DNA of 49,311 nucleotides from Haloferax profundi (GCF_001469865.1 NZ_LOPV01000136.1:1-49311), one strand, 5' to 3'; counted from the stretch's first letter, positions 34,104 to 41,062 are shown. The notes: generated from the sequence alone by a model not told the origin. Program-made: numbers and translations.

Positions 34104-35810
34104 ATGTCATTCCACGCTCTGTTCACCCGACCGTTCGACCGAACTGACCGCGGCGTGTCCGAAATTCTCGGACTCCTCTTCGCGTTCGGACTGGTCGTCT
34201 CGGTCATCGCAGTCGTTCAACTGGCTGGGACGCCCGTGTGGACCGCGGGCGACGAAGCAGACCACCAGCACCGCGTGCAGACCGACCTCACGAGTCTCGA
34301 TGGAGCAGTGTTCCGGACCGCCGGCATAGACCCAACCGGTAGCGTGGCCGTCGAGACGGACACGACGTACCCAGAACGATACCTGGTCGTCTCGCCACCC
34401 GAGGCGACTGGCACGTTCACGACGACTGACAGCGGTACGGTGACGCTCAGTAACGTCACTGCAGTCGGCAACGAAGCGGCGTATTGGAACAATTCGACTC
34501 ACGTGTTCGGCAACGCGACGACGCTCGTCTACAGCCCCGACTACACCGAGCGCGAGTCACAATCGCTCGTCATCGAATCCGGCGTGTCGTACCTCGATGC
34601 CGACGGTGAGACCGTCGTTCATCGTCAGTCGCTCGTCCACGGAACGACCGTGACGCTCGTCGTCCTCGAAGGCGACCTCGACGGACACACGACCGCTGGT
34701 GAAACCATCAAACTCTCAGCTGTCTCCGTCCGGAGCGAACCACTTCCAGTCGTCGACGACGGGACGCCGATTCGGATTTCGGTCCCGACTCGCCTCGACG
34801 AGTCGGACTGGTCTGACCTCCTCGCCAGCGAACCATACGCCGCTGTGGTTACCGGTGACCCCGATGGCGACCCGTCCACGGTCACCATCGAACTCGTCTC
34901 GGGGAAGACGTACGACCTCCGTATCGCGCGCATCAGCGTCGGCACGGCAGTCGAACCGACGCCCGCGACGTACCTCGTCACTGACTCAGGTGACTACGAG
35001 TCGGTCCCAGTGAACGGAAGCCAGACGCTCGTCGTCCGTGTCTTCGACGAGTACGGGGCCCCTGTCGCCGGCGAGGAGGTCGACTTCACTACGACGACCC
35101 CGCTCGGTGGGAACGTCACACCACTCGATGGTCCGGTGGCCGTCACTGACGAATCGGGCCGTGCGTACCTCTCGTATCGGGCACCGAGTGACGTCGTCCA
35201 CATCAAGCGTGACACGGTCGACGTCAGCCTTCCCAACTCGAGTGCGCCAGGTAATACGACGACTATCCCTCTCGAAGTTAGAGGGTCGACCGAACCTGCT
35301 CGGTTCACGATTAGTGGTGGAAGCGTCGTCGCAGAGACGGACTTCGGTGGTGACTTCGACGTGATTGGCAGCGCCATCAAAGACGGAGATGGGAACGATA
35401 TTCCAGTCGATATCACACTCAAGGTCGGCGGAAAATCGCATCAACCGTGGGCCAACATCAACGACGGCCAGAACCACACGTTCGCTGCCGTAGGTGCAGA
35501 TAGCGATGCTATCTCTATCACTGCCAAGGCGGAATTCGACGGTGGGTTCACCGTTCGGTCTCACGACACTGATGACTCGGACCAGGTTCTCGTTCTCCGC
35601 GACGGTGACGACGTCCCCACGGTGGAAGGGTACAATGGTCAGGAGGACGCTGCGGAGTTCCTCGAACCGTACATCGGTGACGATGGTTCCATCACCCTTG
35701 ACGACAATCAGGCAATCTTCCTGTTCGAACTCGGGACGACAGACGAGACCAGTCCGGCGTTCGACAGACAAGACGCCGTCATCCTCGTGACGCTCTGGAA
35801 CACCGAGTGA
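34104..35810 (+). CDS. Paralogous large pilin-signal surface protein
   Basis: This 568-residue protein is a paralogue of the preceding one. It has a class III signal RG|VSEILG (cleavage after Gly17) and a hydrophobic helix, then the same ectodomain (for example PERYLVVSPPEATGTFTTTDSGTVTLSN and SGKTYDLRIARISVGT; compare GKEYDLHIARVGIDT in the neighbour). It also has an Ig-like module (VVRVFDEYGAPVAGEEVDFTT). It lacks the beta-solenoid and ends instead in a distinct beta-rich domain (about 390-568) with acidic loops. Tandem duplication followed by divergence of the C-terminus is the simplest history. It is probably exported and incorporated at the pilus or cell surface. Confidence 0.85.
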   Translation: MSFHALFTRPFDRTDRGVSEILGLLFAFGLVVSVIAVVQLAGTPVWTAGDEADHQHRVQTDLTSLDGAVFRTAGIDPTGSVAVETDTTYPERYLVVSPPEATGTFTTTDSGTVTLSNVTAVGNEAAYWNNSTHVFGNATTLVYSPDYTERESQSLVIESGVSYLDADGETVVHRQSLVHGTTVTLVVLEGDLDGHTTAGETIKLSAVSVRSEPLPVVDDGTPIRISVPTRLDESDWSDLLASEPYAAVVTGDPDGDPSTVTIELVSGKTYDLRIARISVGTAVEPTPATYLVTDSGDYESVPVNGSQTLVVRVFDEYGAPVAGEEVDFTTTTPLGGNVTPLDGPVAVTDESGRAYLSYRAPSDVVHIKRDTVDVSLPNSSAPGNTTTIPLEVRGSTEPARFTISGGSVVAETDFGGDFDVIGSAIKDGDGNDIPVDITLKVGGKSHQPWANINDGQNHTFAAVGADSDAISITAKAEFDGGFTVRSHDTDDSDQVLVLRDGDDVPTVEGYNGQEDAAEFLEPYIGDDGSITLDDNQAIFLFELGTTDETSPAFDRQDAVILVTLWNTE

Positions 35811-35819
35811 GTCGAACGC

Positions 35820-35834
35820 GGGGCTACTAGCCCC
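35820..35834 (+). terminator. Hairpin after the pilus operon
   Basis: GGGGCT (35820-35825) and AGCCCC (35829-35834) form a perfect 6-bp stem with a 3-nt loop just after the last gene of the pilB operon. No T tract follows, so termination is only likely. Confidence 0.55.
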
Positions 35835-35883
35835 TCACACGACCAGCACAGAGTTAACAAACCCCACACCGTACCACCCGGCC

Positions 35884-36567
35884 ATGGCGTTCGACCCAGA
35901 CCGCGTGTCGACTGTTACGTTCGACTCCTACTCAACCCTCGTCGACGTGGATGCCGCCGAGAAGGCACTGGCAGACCGCGTCGATGACCCAGAGCCCGTC
36001 TCGAAACTGTGGCGCGCCCGGTCGCTCGAATACACGTTCGTCGGAAACCACGTCGACGAGTATCGACCCTTCTACGAGGTGAACCGTGCAGCGCTTCAGT
36101 ACGCATTGGACGCCCACGGCGTAGACGTTTCAGCGACCGAGCGCGACGAGATTCTCGCCGTCTACCACGAACTCGACGTGTTCGACGACGTGCGAGAGTC
36201 CATCGAACGACTCCGGGACGCAGGGTACGCCTGCTTCGTCGTCTCGAACGGCAACCCCGAGATGCTGGATTCGATGGTGGACCACGCGAACATCCGTGAC
36301 CTCCTCGACGGCATCGTCAGCGCCGACGAAGTCGAGGTGTTCAAACCAGACGCGGAACTCTACCGCCACGCCGCCGCCAGAACCGGCACTGCAATCGACG
36401 AGATTGCCCACGTGACCGCCGCGTGGTTCGACGTGATGGGTGCGCAACACGCGGGAATGCAAGGGGTGTGGGCCAACCGGAAGGACAACCCGTGGGAACC
36501 GTTCGGCCCCCAACCCGACCTTACCGTTCCAGGGATTGCGGAGTTCGTCGACGAACTCGGCGTGTAA
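35884..36567 (+). CDS. HAD hydrolase, haloacid dehalogenase type II-like
   Basis: The 227-residue protein has motif I FDSYSTLVD (nucleophile Asp in the N-terminal strand), motif II FVVSNGNP, a Lys in EVFKPDAELY and the C-terminal HVTAAWFDVMGAQHAGMQGVWANRK region. The N-terminal FDSYSTL and the substrate-pocket SNGN are the arrangement of L-2-haloacid dehalogenases. It could also be a phosphatase of the same clade. It follows the pilus operon by 73 bp with a hairpin between, so it is probably an independent transcript. A hairpin follows the stop. Confidence 0.9.
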   Translation: MAFDPDRVSTVTFDSYSTLVDVDAAEKALADRVDDPEPVSKLWRARSLEYTFVGNHVDEYRPFYEVNRAALQYALDAHGVDVSATERDEILAVYHELDVFDDVRESIERLRDAGYACFVVSNGNPEMLDSMVDHANIRDLLDGIVSADEVEVFKPDAELYRHAAARTGTAIDEIAHVTAAWFDVMGAQHAGMQGVWANRKDNPWEPFGPQPDLTVPGIAEFVDELGV

Positions 36568-36586
36568 GTGTCTGTCAGTTGTTTGT

Positions 36587-36604
36587 CCTCTCTCCCAAGA
36601 GAGG
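36587..36604 (+). terminator. Hairpin after the HAD gene
   Basis: CCTCTC (36587-36592) / GAGAGG (36599-36604) with a 6-nt loop lies 20 bp after the HAD stop. It could terminate that transcript or form part of the next gene's leader. Confidence 0.5.
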
Positions 36605-36656
36605 TTCGTGACAATCAGTAACAAGACTATTCGTGTCGGAGAGGGAATGTGTTTAC

Positions 36657-37028
36657 ATGGAAAAGCGGCGAGTCAAAGGCGGGTTCTTCGCAGTCGTCGG
36701 GTTCGTCCTCTCACCGCTGTCGTGGTGGAACGACCTCGTCGTCAACCTTCCACTGGCGTACGCGTTCGGTATCGTTGTCGCCCTCTTCTCGCGGGAGTTG
36801 TTCCTCCCGGGCGTCATCGCGGGATACTGGTTGACGAACGTGGCCGGATTCGTCTTACTCCACAAGGGTGCAATCGACATCGTCTCGGGCGAACCAGAAC
36901 CGTATACGACCCGCAGTTTCGCCAAGGACTTCCTCATCTCCGTCGGGTATACGGTGCTCGTCGTCCTCCTCGTGAACTTCGGTATCTTGACCGTCCCCGA
37001 CGAAATTTTGTCTGCACTCGGACTGTAA
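36657..37028 (+). CDS. Small membrane protein of unknown function
   Basis: The 123-residue protein begins MEKRRVKGGFFAVVGF at ATG 36657; an earlier in-frame ATG would add eight non-conserved residues. It has about four hydrophobic segments, starting with FFAVVGFVLSPLSWWND and ending in FLISVGYTVLVVLLVNFGIL. The basic N-terminus (KRRVK) and a glycine/proline-rich first helix are notable. I recognise no family. It stands between the HAD gene and the DUF7282-like gene (opposite strand), whose ends converge. Confidence 0.65.
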   Translation: MEKRRVKGGFFAVVGFVLSPLSWWNDLVVNLPLAYAFGIVVALFSRELFLPGVIAGYWLTNVAGFVLLHKGAIDIVSGEPEPYTTRSFAKDFLISVGYTVLVVLLVNFGILTVPDEILSALGL

Positions 37029-37166
37029 CCCAACGACTCCAGTCCGACAGGATTGGCGACCTGGTTCAGTCGTCACTGTCAGGAATCGAGACGCAGTGAA
37101 AAAATCGGCTGCAACGTGTCTGTGCCTCTCGCGTGGACAGACCGGTGCAGTTTCGTATCTACGTGG

Positions 37167-38624
37167 TTAGGCTTCGGCCGAACCGCCCGACTCTGTCTGG
37201 GTTCCCTCTGCTGGTCCGCCCGACTCAGTCTGGGTTTCTTCTTCGGCTGGCGTTTCTTCTTCAGTTGGCGTCTCGTCTTCAGTCGGGGTGTCTTCTTCAG
37301 CTGGCGTCTCGCCGTCGACGATGGTTATCTCTGCAGTGTCGGTCACTGGTTCACCGTCCGCGGTGTATGGTCCATCTTCTGCACCATCAGACGTGATGAA
37401 GTCGAGTTCTTGGTTGTCGTTGGTGTCGAGGTGCGGCATCGCAGTCAGCGTGGCATCTTCTGTCAGCGGTTCATCTAGCCGCACCGTGACATCTGTTTGG
37501 TCTCCCGCTTCAAGATACTCGGACGCTCCGATCACAGACCCATCTTCAGCGTGGATTGCGATGAATCCGCCATCAGAGAGCGACACACTCGACACAGACA
37601 CTACAGTTCCATCCGACTCTTGGTCGTCGATCGAGATGGTTGCAGTCGGTTCTTCGGTTGGCGTTTCAGTCTCGTTTGTCGGAGTCTCGGTCTCGTTAGT
37701 TGGCGTTTCAGTCTCGTTAGTTGGCGTTTCAGTCTCGTTAGTTGGCGTTTCAGTCTCAGTTGTTGGCGTCTCGGTCTCGTTGTCGGTTGGTTCCTCAGCT
37801 TCGATGGTCACTTCTGCATCGTCAGTGACGGGCTCTCCGTCCACCGTGTACGGACCATCATCGGTTCCGTTCGACGTGAGGAAGTCGAGGACCTGGTTGT
37901 CGTTGGTATCTTGATGCGCCTGCGCGGTGAGTGTCGCATCCTCGGTCAACGGTTCGGCGAGGTCCACCGTCACGTTCGACTGGTCGCCGGGTTCGAGGTA
38001 CTCAGTCGCTCCGAGGACCGACCCGTTCTCGTCGAGAATCGCGATGTACCCCCCTTCGAGCAGAGAGGCGTTCGCAACTGTCACCGAGTTTCCGTCGGTC
38101 GTCTGGTCGTCGAACTCGATAGTTGCCGGCTGTTCACTGCTCACAGTGAGGGTGGTCACTTCACCCATGTCGCGCGTTTCGACACCGTGGATGTAGGTAC
38201 CCTCTTCGAGGCCTTCTGTATCGACTTCGAAGGTAATCGTCTCAGTCTCGTTCGGGTTCAGTGCCCATCCTCTCCGCTCGACGACGTCACCTTCGAGGCG
38301 GAACTCGACGCACTGAACGAGTGGTGCGTCGTTCGGGTTCGTGATGTCCGCCGTCACCGTCACCGTCTCACCGGGTTGCACCGACGATGGTGCAGAGAGG
38401 TCACTCACGTCGTACGATTCGAACGACTCGTTTACCGGATATGGACACTGTCCCGTCTGTTGTTGTTGTTGAACCTGTGCGTACTGCGCTCCGACTGCCT
38501 GTGTGCTTGGCCCACCGACCGCCTGTGTTGTTCCAGCAGGGGCGGCGAAGCCGACACCTGTCGCCGCCACTGTGACGAGTGCGGCGACGGCAAGTATCCC
38601 TGCGATGTGTGTTCGGATATTCAT
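37167..38624 (-). CDS. Secreted repeat protein with two DUF7282-like domains
   Basis: This 485-residue protein starts at ATG 38624 (MNIRTHIAGILAVAALVTV), a Sec-type signal peptide with a hydrophobic core to about 28. A beta-sandwich domain follows (PGETVTVTADITNPNDAPL; CARDB-like). Then come two homologous modules with the phrase GGxIAI-DENGSVLGATEYLEPGDQ and LTEDATLTA, which I match to DUF7282 from memory. They are joined by a linker of NETETPT repeats. The C-terminus is Thr/Glu-rich with two TQTESGG units and no PGF-CTERM sortase anchor or membrane helix, so the protein is likely secreted or held by other contacts. Confidence 0.85.
   Translation of the reverse strand: MNIRTHIAGILAVAALVTVAATGVGFAAPAGTTQAVGGPSTQAVGAQYAQVQQQQQTGQCPYPVNESFESYDVSDLSAPSSVQPGETVTVTADITNPNDAPLVQCVEFRLEGDVVERRGWALNPNETETITFEVDTEGLEEGTYIHGVETRDMGEVTTLTVSSEQPATIEFDDQTTDGNSVTVANASLLEGGYIAILDENGSVLGATEYLEPGDQSNVTVDLAEPLTEDATLTAQAHQDTNDNQVLDFLTSNGTDDGPYTVDGEPVTDDAEVTIEAEEPTDNETETPTTETETPTNETETPTNETETPTNETETPTNETETPTEEPTATISIDDQESDGTVVSVSSVSLSDGGFIAIHAEDGSVIGASEYLEAGDQTDVTVRLDEPLTEDATLTAMPHLDTNDNQELDFITSDGAEDGPYTADGEPVTDTAEITIVDGETPAEEDTPTEDETPTEEETPAEEETQTESGGPAEGTQTESGGSAEA
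37657..37782 (-). repeat. Six 21-bp tandem units encoding NETETPT
   Basis: Six head-to-tail 21-bp units, two of them identical and others with one to a few changes, encode a (NETETPT) linker between the two modules. The DNA-level similarity implies recent expansion or contraction by slippage; length polymorphism between strains is expected. Thr-rich linkers are frequent O-glycosylation sites. Confidence 0.9.
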
Positions 38625-39054
38625 GTGTCTGCGATGACAACGTACCGAATCGACCGACAAAAGGTGACGAGATTGTTTCAGTAATCCGTTGACGTGACTA
38701 TCAATTTACGTGACTGTATTATGAGGTTAGTCTGTCTTTGAGGCCGGTCTGGGTGGTTGATTTCGGCGAATTCGAGATAGTTCAGTCCCCACGATTGTTT
38801 TCTTCTGACTGTTTCAGTTAACTGTCAAAGAATTGTTTCACTATCGGAAGTTGATAGTCTGTCGTCTCCGTTTTGAGACTGTCCTGACAATTAGATGGAT
38901 GCGTTTTGGAGACTGTTCTGTTGGTGTTGCTGTGTCTGGGTTATTGGGGCAGATTCGAACTCTGGTGGGGGACTGGAAGGAGTCCGCTGACTCCCGTCTT
39001 GCTTCGCTTGGCGAGGATGCCGACCTGCTCCTTCGTTTGCGTCGAGAGAAGTGA
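38625..39054. other. 430-bp AT-richer region holding broken tRNA-Val copies
   Basis: No convincing gene is present: frames here read through tRNA-like sequence. It contains imperfect repeats GTTTTGAGACTGTCCTG (about 38872) and GTTTTGGAGACTGTTCTG (about 38901), and two fragments of the tRNA-Val 3' part (38944-38961 and 39019-39031). Composition is lower in GC than the neighbours. Interpreted as an integration scar. Confidence 0.55.
38944..39031 (-). other. Interrupted partial copy of tRNA-Val (candidate att remnant)
   Basis: TTGGGGCAGATTCGAACT at 38944-38961 is identical to 39059-39076 in the tRNA. GCCGACCTGCTCC at 39019-39031 is identical to 39077-39089, the next bases of the tRNA. The copy therefore reproduces a continuous 31-bp stretch of the tRNA but split by 57 bp. 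Tandem position beside the intact tRNA fits an attL/attR remnant of a mobile element that has largely decayed. Confidence 0.6.
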
Positions 39055-39129
39055 TGGGTTGGGGCAGATTCGAACTGCCGACCTGCTCCGTGTGAAGGAG
39101 CCGTCATAACCTGGCTAGACCACCAACCC
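39055..39129 (-). tRNA. tRNA-Val (CAC)
   Basis: The minus strand folds as a full cloverleaf: acceptor GGGTTGG / CCAACCC, D stem GTC/GAC, anticodon stem GCTCC / GGAGC with loop TTCACAC (anticodon CAC, Val), and TpsiC stem GGCAG / CTGCC with loop TTCGAAT. Position 39055 gives an A discriminator. No intron and no encoded CCA. It reads the GUG codon. Confidence 0.92.
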
Positions 39130-39206
39130 GGCTACGAACGTTCGTTCCCTGCGCCACCAATTAAGACTTACGTTGTGCCGCAATTACGGGGACCGCACCG
39201 ACCCAT

Positions 39207-39464
39207 TCAGGGACTGGTTCGGCCAACGCGGCGTCGAACCTTCCCGGCCGCTTCTCTGCTGCGAGTCGCTGCACGGCGTGCTTCGTATTCGACGCGCTCG
39301 CGACGCGTCTGTGGTCCGACTTCTTCTTCCTCGGCTTCGGGTTCACGGCCTAAGCGCTCCATAAGCTGGTGGCGGAACGGTTCTGTCTCTTCGTCGATTC
39401 CTGCGTAGAGGTGCTCGAACCCCCGTCGGAAGTAGTACCGTGCGTCGGTGAAGTGTCGGTTCAT
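39207..39464 (-). CDS. Small charged haloarchaeal protein (DUF7553-like)
   Basis: The 85-residue protein starts MNRHFTDARYYFRRGFEHLYAG and is predicted to be almost wholly helical with a high content of Arg and Glu (RERVEYEARRAATRSREAAGK). Residues 25-45 resemble the first helix of haloarchaeal DUF7553 proteins; the family name is from memory. No enzyme or membrane feature. It is preceded by an AT-rich stretch (AACAATTATG on the plus strand, about 39493-39502) that could hold a TATA element, and further upstream by an iron-box-like palindrome. Confidence 0.7.
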   Translation of the reverse strand: MNRHFTDARYYFRRGFEHLYAGIDEETEPFRHQLMERLGREPEAEEEEVGPQTRRERVEYEARRAATRSREAAGKVRRRVGRTSP

Positions 39465-39556
39465 GACCTCAGATAGTCTCGGGAACGAGAAAACAATTAT
39501 GTTAGTTGATACCGAATGTCACATCTCTGCGAACGAGCGACACTTTTTTGTAATTC

Positions 39557-39570
39557 TTAGGCGTACCTAA
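39557..39570. promoter_or_regulatory. DtxR/IdeR-type palindrome TTAGG-N4-CCTAA
   Basis: TTAGG CGTA CCTAA is an exact match to the arm sequence used by DtxR/IdeR/SirR-type metal regulators, extended by TT on the right (CCTAAAA). It lies about 95 bp upstream of the 85-residue gene. Iron or manganese control of that gene is inferred. Confidence 0.5.
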
Positions 39571-39743
39571 AACACGGGCAAATCGGCTACGTCCGTAGTC
39601 GGAGCCCCGTCTTGCGTCTGTCCTTCCGGGACGGTAGAACCGTGGGCACGTTTCGCCCGTCCTGGAATTCCCACGACTTCGAGCCACTGGTTCGTCGCGA
39701 GCCTCACCGCTGGAGGCGCGAAGGCCCTGTCTTGGCGCTCTCG
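39571..39743 (-). other. Structured non-coding segment
   Basis: On the minus strand several perfect hairpins follow each other: GGGC-GAAACGT-GCCC, ACGGT-TCT-ACCGT and CTAC-GGAC-GTAG, with longer alternative pairings such as GGACGG/CCGTCC. No frame is protein-like. It starts at the stop of the winged-helix gene. It may be a small RNA, a 3'-UTR structure or the worn end of a transposable element (the terminal GC hairpins resemble IS200/IS605-family ends in outline only). Confidence 0.4.
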
Positions 39744-39929
39744 TCATCGGTCGTACACCCCACAACTCGTGGTCGATATCTCCCCGGCCGCGACGAGGTG
39801 TGAGCAACACGCCTCGACGCGAACCGGGTGTGTGCCGACTCGTGCAGCGAGGTCGGTGACGTGTAATGGTCCGTGGCGTTCGAGCACGGCGAGGACGTCT
39901 GTCTCCAGTTTCGTGGCCTCAGTCCGCAC
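39744..39929 (-). CDS. Small winged-helix protein
   Basis: The 61-residue protein starts at a GTG (MRTEATKLETDVLAVLERH). It shows a compact helix-turn-helix: VLAVLERHGPLHVTDLAARVGTHPVRVEACCSHLVAAGEI, followed by a short wing (STTSCGVYDR). It would be a minimal DNA-binding regulator, too small for a ligand domain. The start overlaps the end of the zinc-finger gene by 11 bp, so the two are almost certainly cotranscribed and translationally coupled. Confidence 0.7.
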   Translation of the reverse strand: MRTEATKLETDVLAVLERHGPLHVTDLAARVGTHPVRVEACCSHLVAAGEISTTSCGVYDR

Positions 39930-40026
39930 CTTGTGGCTCCCACCACGGACAGTCGGTACATCGGTCGATTCCTGTCACAGTCGAGGTTCCCTCGCCGCAC
40001 TCGGGACACGGTGGTCGTGTTCGCAT
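39919..40026 (-). CDS. 35-residue zinc-finger mini-protein
   Basis: A tiny protein starting MRTRPPCPECGEGTSTVTG has two Cys pairs, CPECG and CTDC, the 2x CPxCG arrangement of haloarchaeal one-domain zinc-finger micro-proteins. It ends DCPWWEPQGAD. The short length is close to the minimum for a zinc knuckle. It overlaps the downstream winged-helix gene, which suggests the pair acts together (zinc-finger protein plus DNA-binding partner). The ATG at 40026 is chosen; longer forms have no additional motif. Confidence 0.65.
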   Translation of the reverse strand: MRTRPPCPECGEGTSTVTGIDRCTDCPWWEPQGAD

Positions 40027-40077
40027 ACGAATCCGGTCGGGCGGCAGTCGATAGGAATGGGTACCCAACCATAGTCG

Positions 40078-40094
40078 GGTTCGGGTCCCGAACC
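40078..40094. promoter_or_regulatory. 17-bp perfect palindrome
   Basis: GGTTCGGG and CCCGAACC flank a single central base (40078-40085 / 40087-40094), 52 bp upstream of the zinc-finger start and about 50 bp after the adenosyltransferase stop. It could be an operator for the mini-gene pair or an mRNA hairpin for the adenosyltransferase transcript. No T tract favours termination. Confidence 0.45.
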
Positions 40095-40144
40095 ATCGGT
40101 GGATGGTGGGGAACGCGCTCCCCTCCTTCACCGAGACCAGGCCG

Positions 40145-40678
40145 TCAGTACGTCGGCGAATCTTCTCGGACACCGTCGCGTTTGTTGACCAACCGAGCGA
40201 AGACGAACAGTGCGTCCGACAGTCGATTGAGGTAGGCGACGACTTCGGTGTTGACTGGCTCCTCTGCTGCGAGTGAGACCACTCGCCGTTCGCCACGCCG
40301 GGAGACTGCACGGGCATGGTGAAGTTTGGCCCCCGTCTCACTCCCGCCGGGAAGGATGAACGACGTAAGCGGGTCGAGTTCCGACTCTGCGTCGTCTATC
40401 CACGCTTCGAGGTCGTCCACGTGTTCGGCCCGAATCTGCGGGTCGTCTTCGTCTGGGTCAGGGTTCGCGAGGTCCGCTTGCACGATGTGGAGGTGGTTCT
40501 GCACCGCTTCGAGAACCTCGTCCACGTCGTCGTACCCCGTCGGCCGGACGGTTCCGACGAGTGCGTTCACTTCGTCGACCGTTCCGTACGCTTCGATTCT
40601 GCTGCTCGTCTTCGACACACGGGTCATGTCCCGCAGGTCGGTCATTCCCTCGTCGCCGCGGCCTGTGTATATCTTCAT
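40145..40678 (-). CDS. pduO: ATP:cob(I)alamin adenosyltransferase, PduO type
   Basis: The 177-residue enzyme transfers the adenosyl group of ATP to cob(I)alamin to make coenzyme B12. It has the N-terminal ATP motif TGRGDEGMTDL (5-15), SRIEAYGTVDEVNALVG and the C-terminal RRGERRVVSLA with YLNRLSDALFVFARLVN, all diagnostic of the PduO group (distinct from CobA and EutT types). Haloarchaea use this enzyme in cobalamin salvage. Its start overlaps the glutaredoxin stop by 4 bp (ATGA), so the two form an operon. Confidence 0.95.
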   Translation of the reverse strand: MKIYTGRGDEGMTDLRDMTRVSKTSSRIEAYGTVDEVNALVGTVRPTGYDDVDEVLEAVQNHLHIVQADLANPDPDEDDPQIRAEHVDDLEAWIDDAESELDPLTSFILPGGSETGAKLHHARAVSRRGERRVVSLAAEEPVNTEVVAYLNRLSDALFVFARLVNKRDGVREDSPTY

Positions 40679-40917
40679 CGTGCGAGTGTGTTCTCGATGT
40701 ACTGGCTGATGTTTTCACTCTCGTTCATCGTCACGCCGCGTTCCTCGTCGACGAGGACGGGGACGACACGCTGGCCGCTCACCCGTTTCACCTCGTCGCG
40801 GTCGGAGTGAAGCGGTTCGACCCAGTGTGTCTCGTACTCGATGTCGGCGTCCGTGAGGGCGTCGTGGACCCGTTCACAGAACGGACACCCATCGAGCGCA
40901 TACAGAACGATTCCCAT
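40675..40917 (-). CDS. Glutaredoxin-like / GST N-terminal-like thiol protein
   Basis: The 80-residue protein has a thioredoxin fold with the active-site CPFC (residues 11-14) after the strand IVLYALDG, a cis-Pro motif VVPVLVDEE and a C-terminal helix (SENISQYIENTL). This is a glutaredoxin or GST-N-type redox protein. Glutathione is absent from most haloarchaea, which use gamma-glutamylcysteine, so the physiological thiol is inferred. It precedes pduO, with translational coupling, suggesting a possible role in reducing cobalamin or keeping the cobalt reduced; untested. Confidence 0.88.
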   Translation of the reverse strand: MGIVLYALDGCPFCERVHDALTDADIEYETHWVEPLHSDRDEVKRVSGQRVVPVLVDEERGVTMNESENISQYIENTLAR

Positions 40918-40986
40918 ACCCCGTCGTTAGGAGCGACCGAGCAAAGAGATTTGGACACCGGACGGTGTGTCATCCTCCGTCGACCA

Positions 40987-41036
40987 CTCTAATTTTGATA
41001 CGTCTAAATTCAAACTTAGAGCAATACATCTATATG
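40987..41036 (+). promoter_or_regulatory. Metal-importer promoter with inverted repeats and TATA box
   Basis: CTCTAA (40987-40992) and TTAGAG (41016-41021) are perfect inverted arms; a nested TCTAA at 41003-41007 pairs with the same TTAGA. The TATA-like CTATATG at 41030-41036 is about 30 nt before the ATG at 41063, so the transcript is short-leader or leaderless. Overlap of the repeat with the promoter upstream element suggests repression by a metalloregulator. Confidence 0.6.
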
Positions 41037-41062
41037 TTTGCTCCAGCCTATACCAGATAGTA

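Noticed and set aside
37497-38684. Long plus-strand frame opposite the secreted repeat protein
   Set aside because: It translates the tandem repeat antisense and has no recognisable domain, whereas the minus-strand protein has a signal peptide and two homologous modules.
38833-39109. Two small frames crossing the tRNA region
   Set aside because: They translate tRNA sequence and its partial copy; the tRNA-Val explains the conservation.
39571-39743. RNase P RNA or SRP RNA
   Set aside because: I could not find the conserved cores of either; the segment is also too short.
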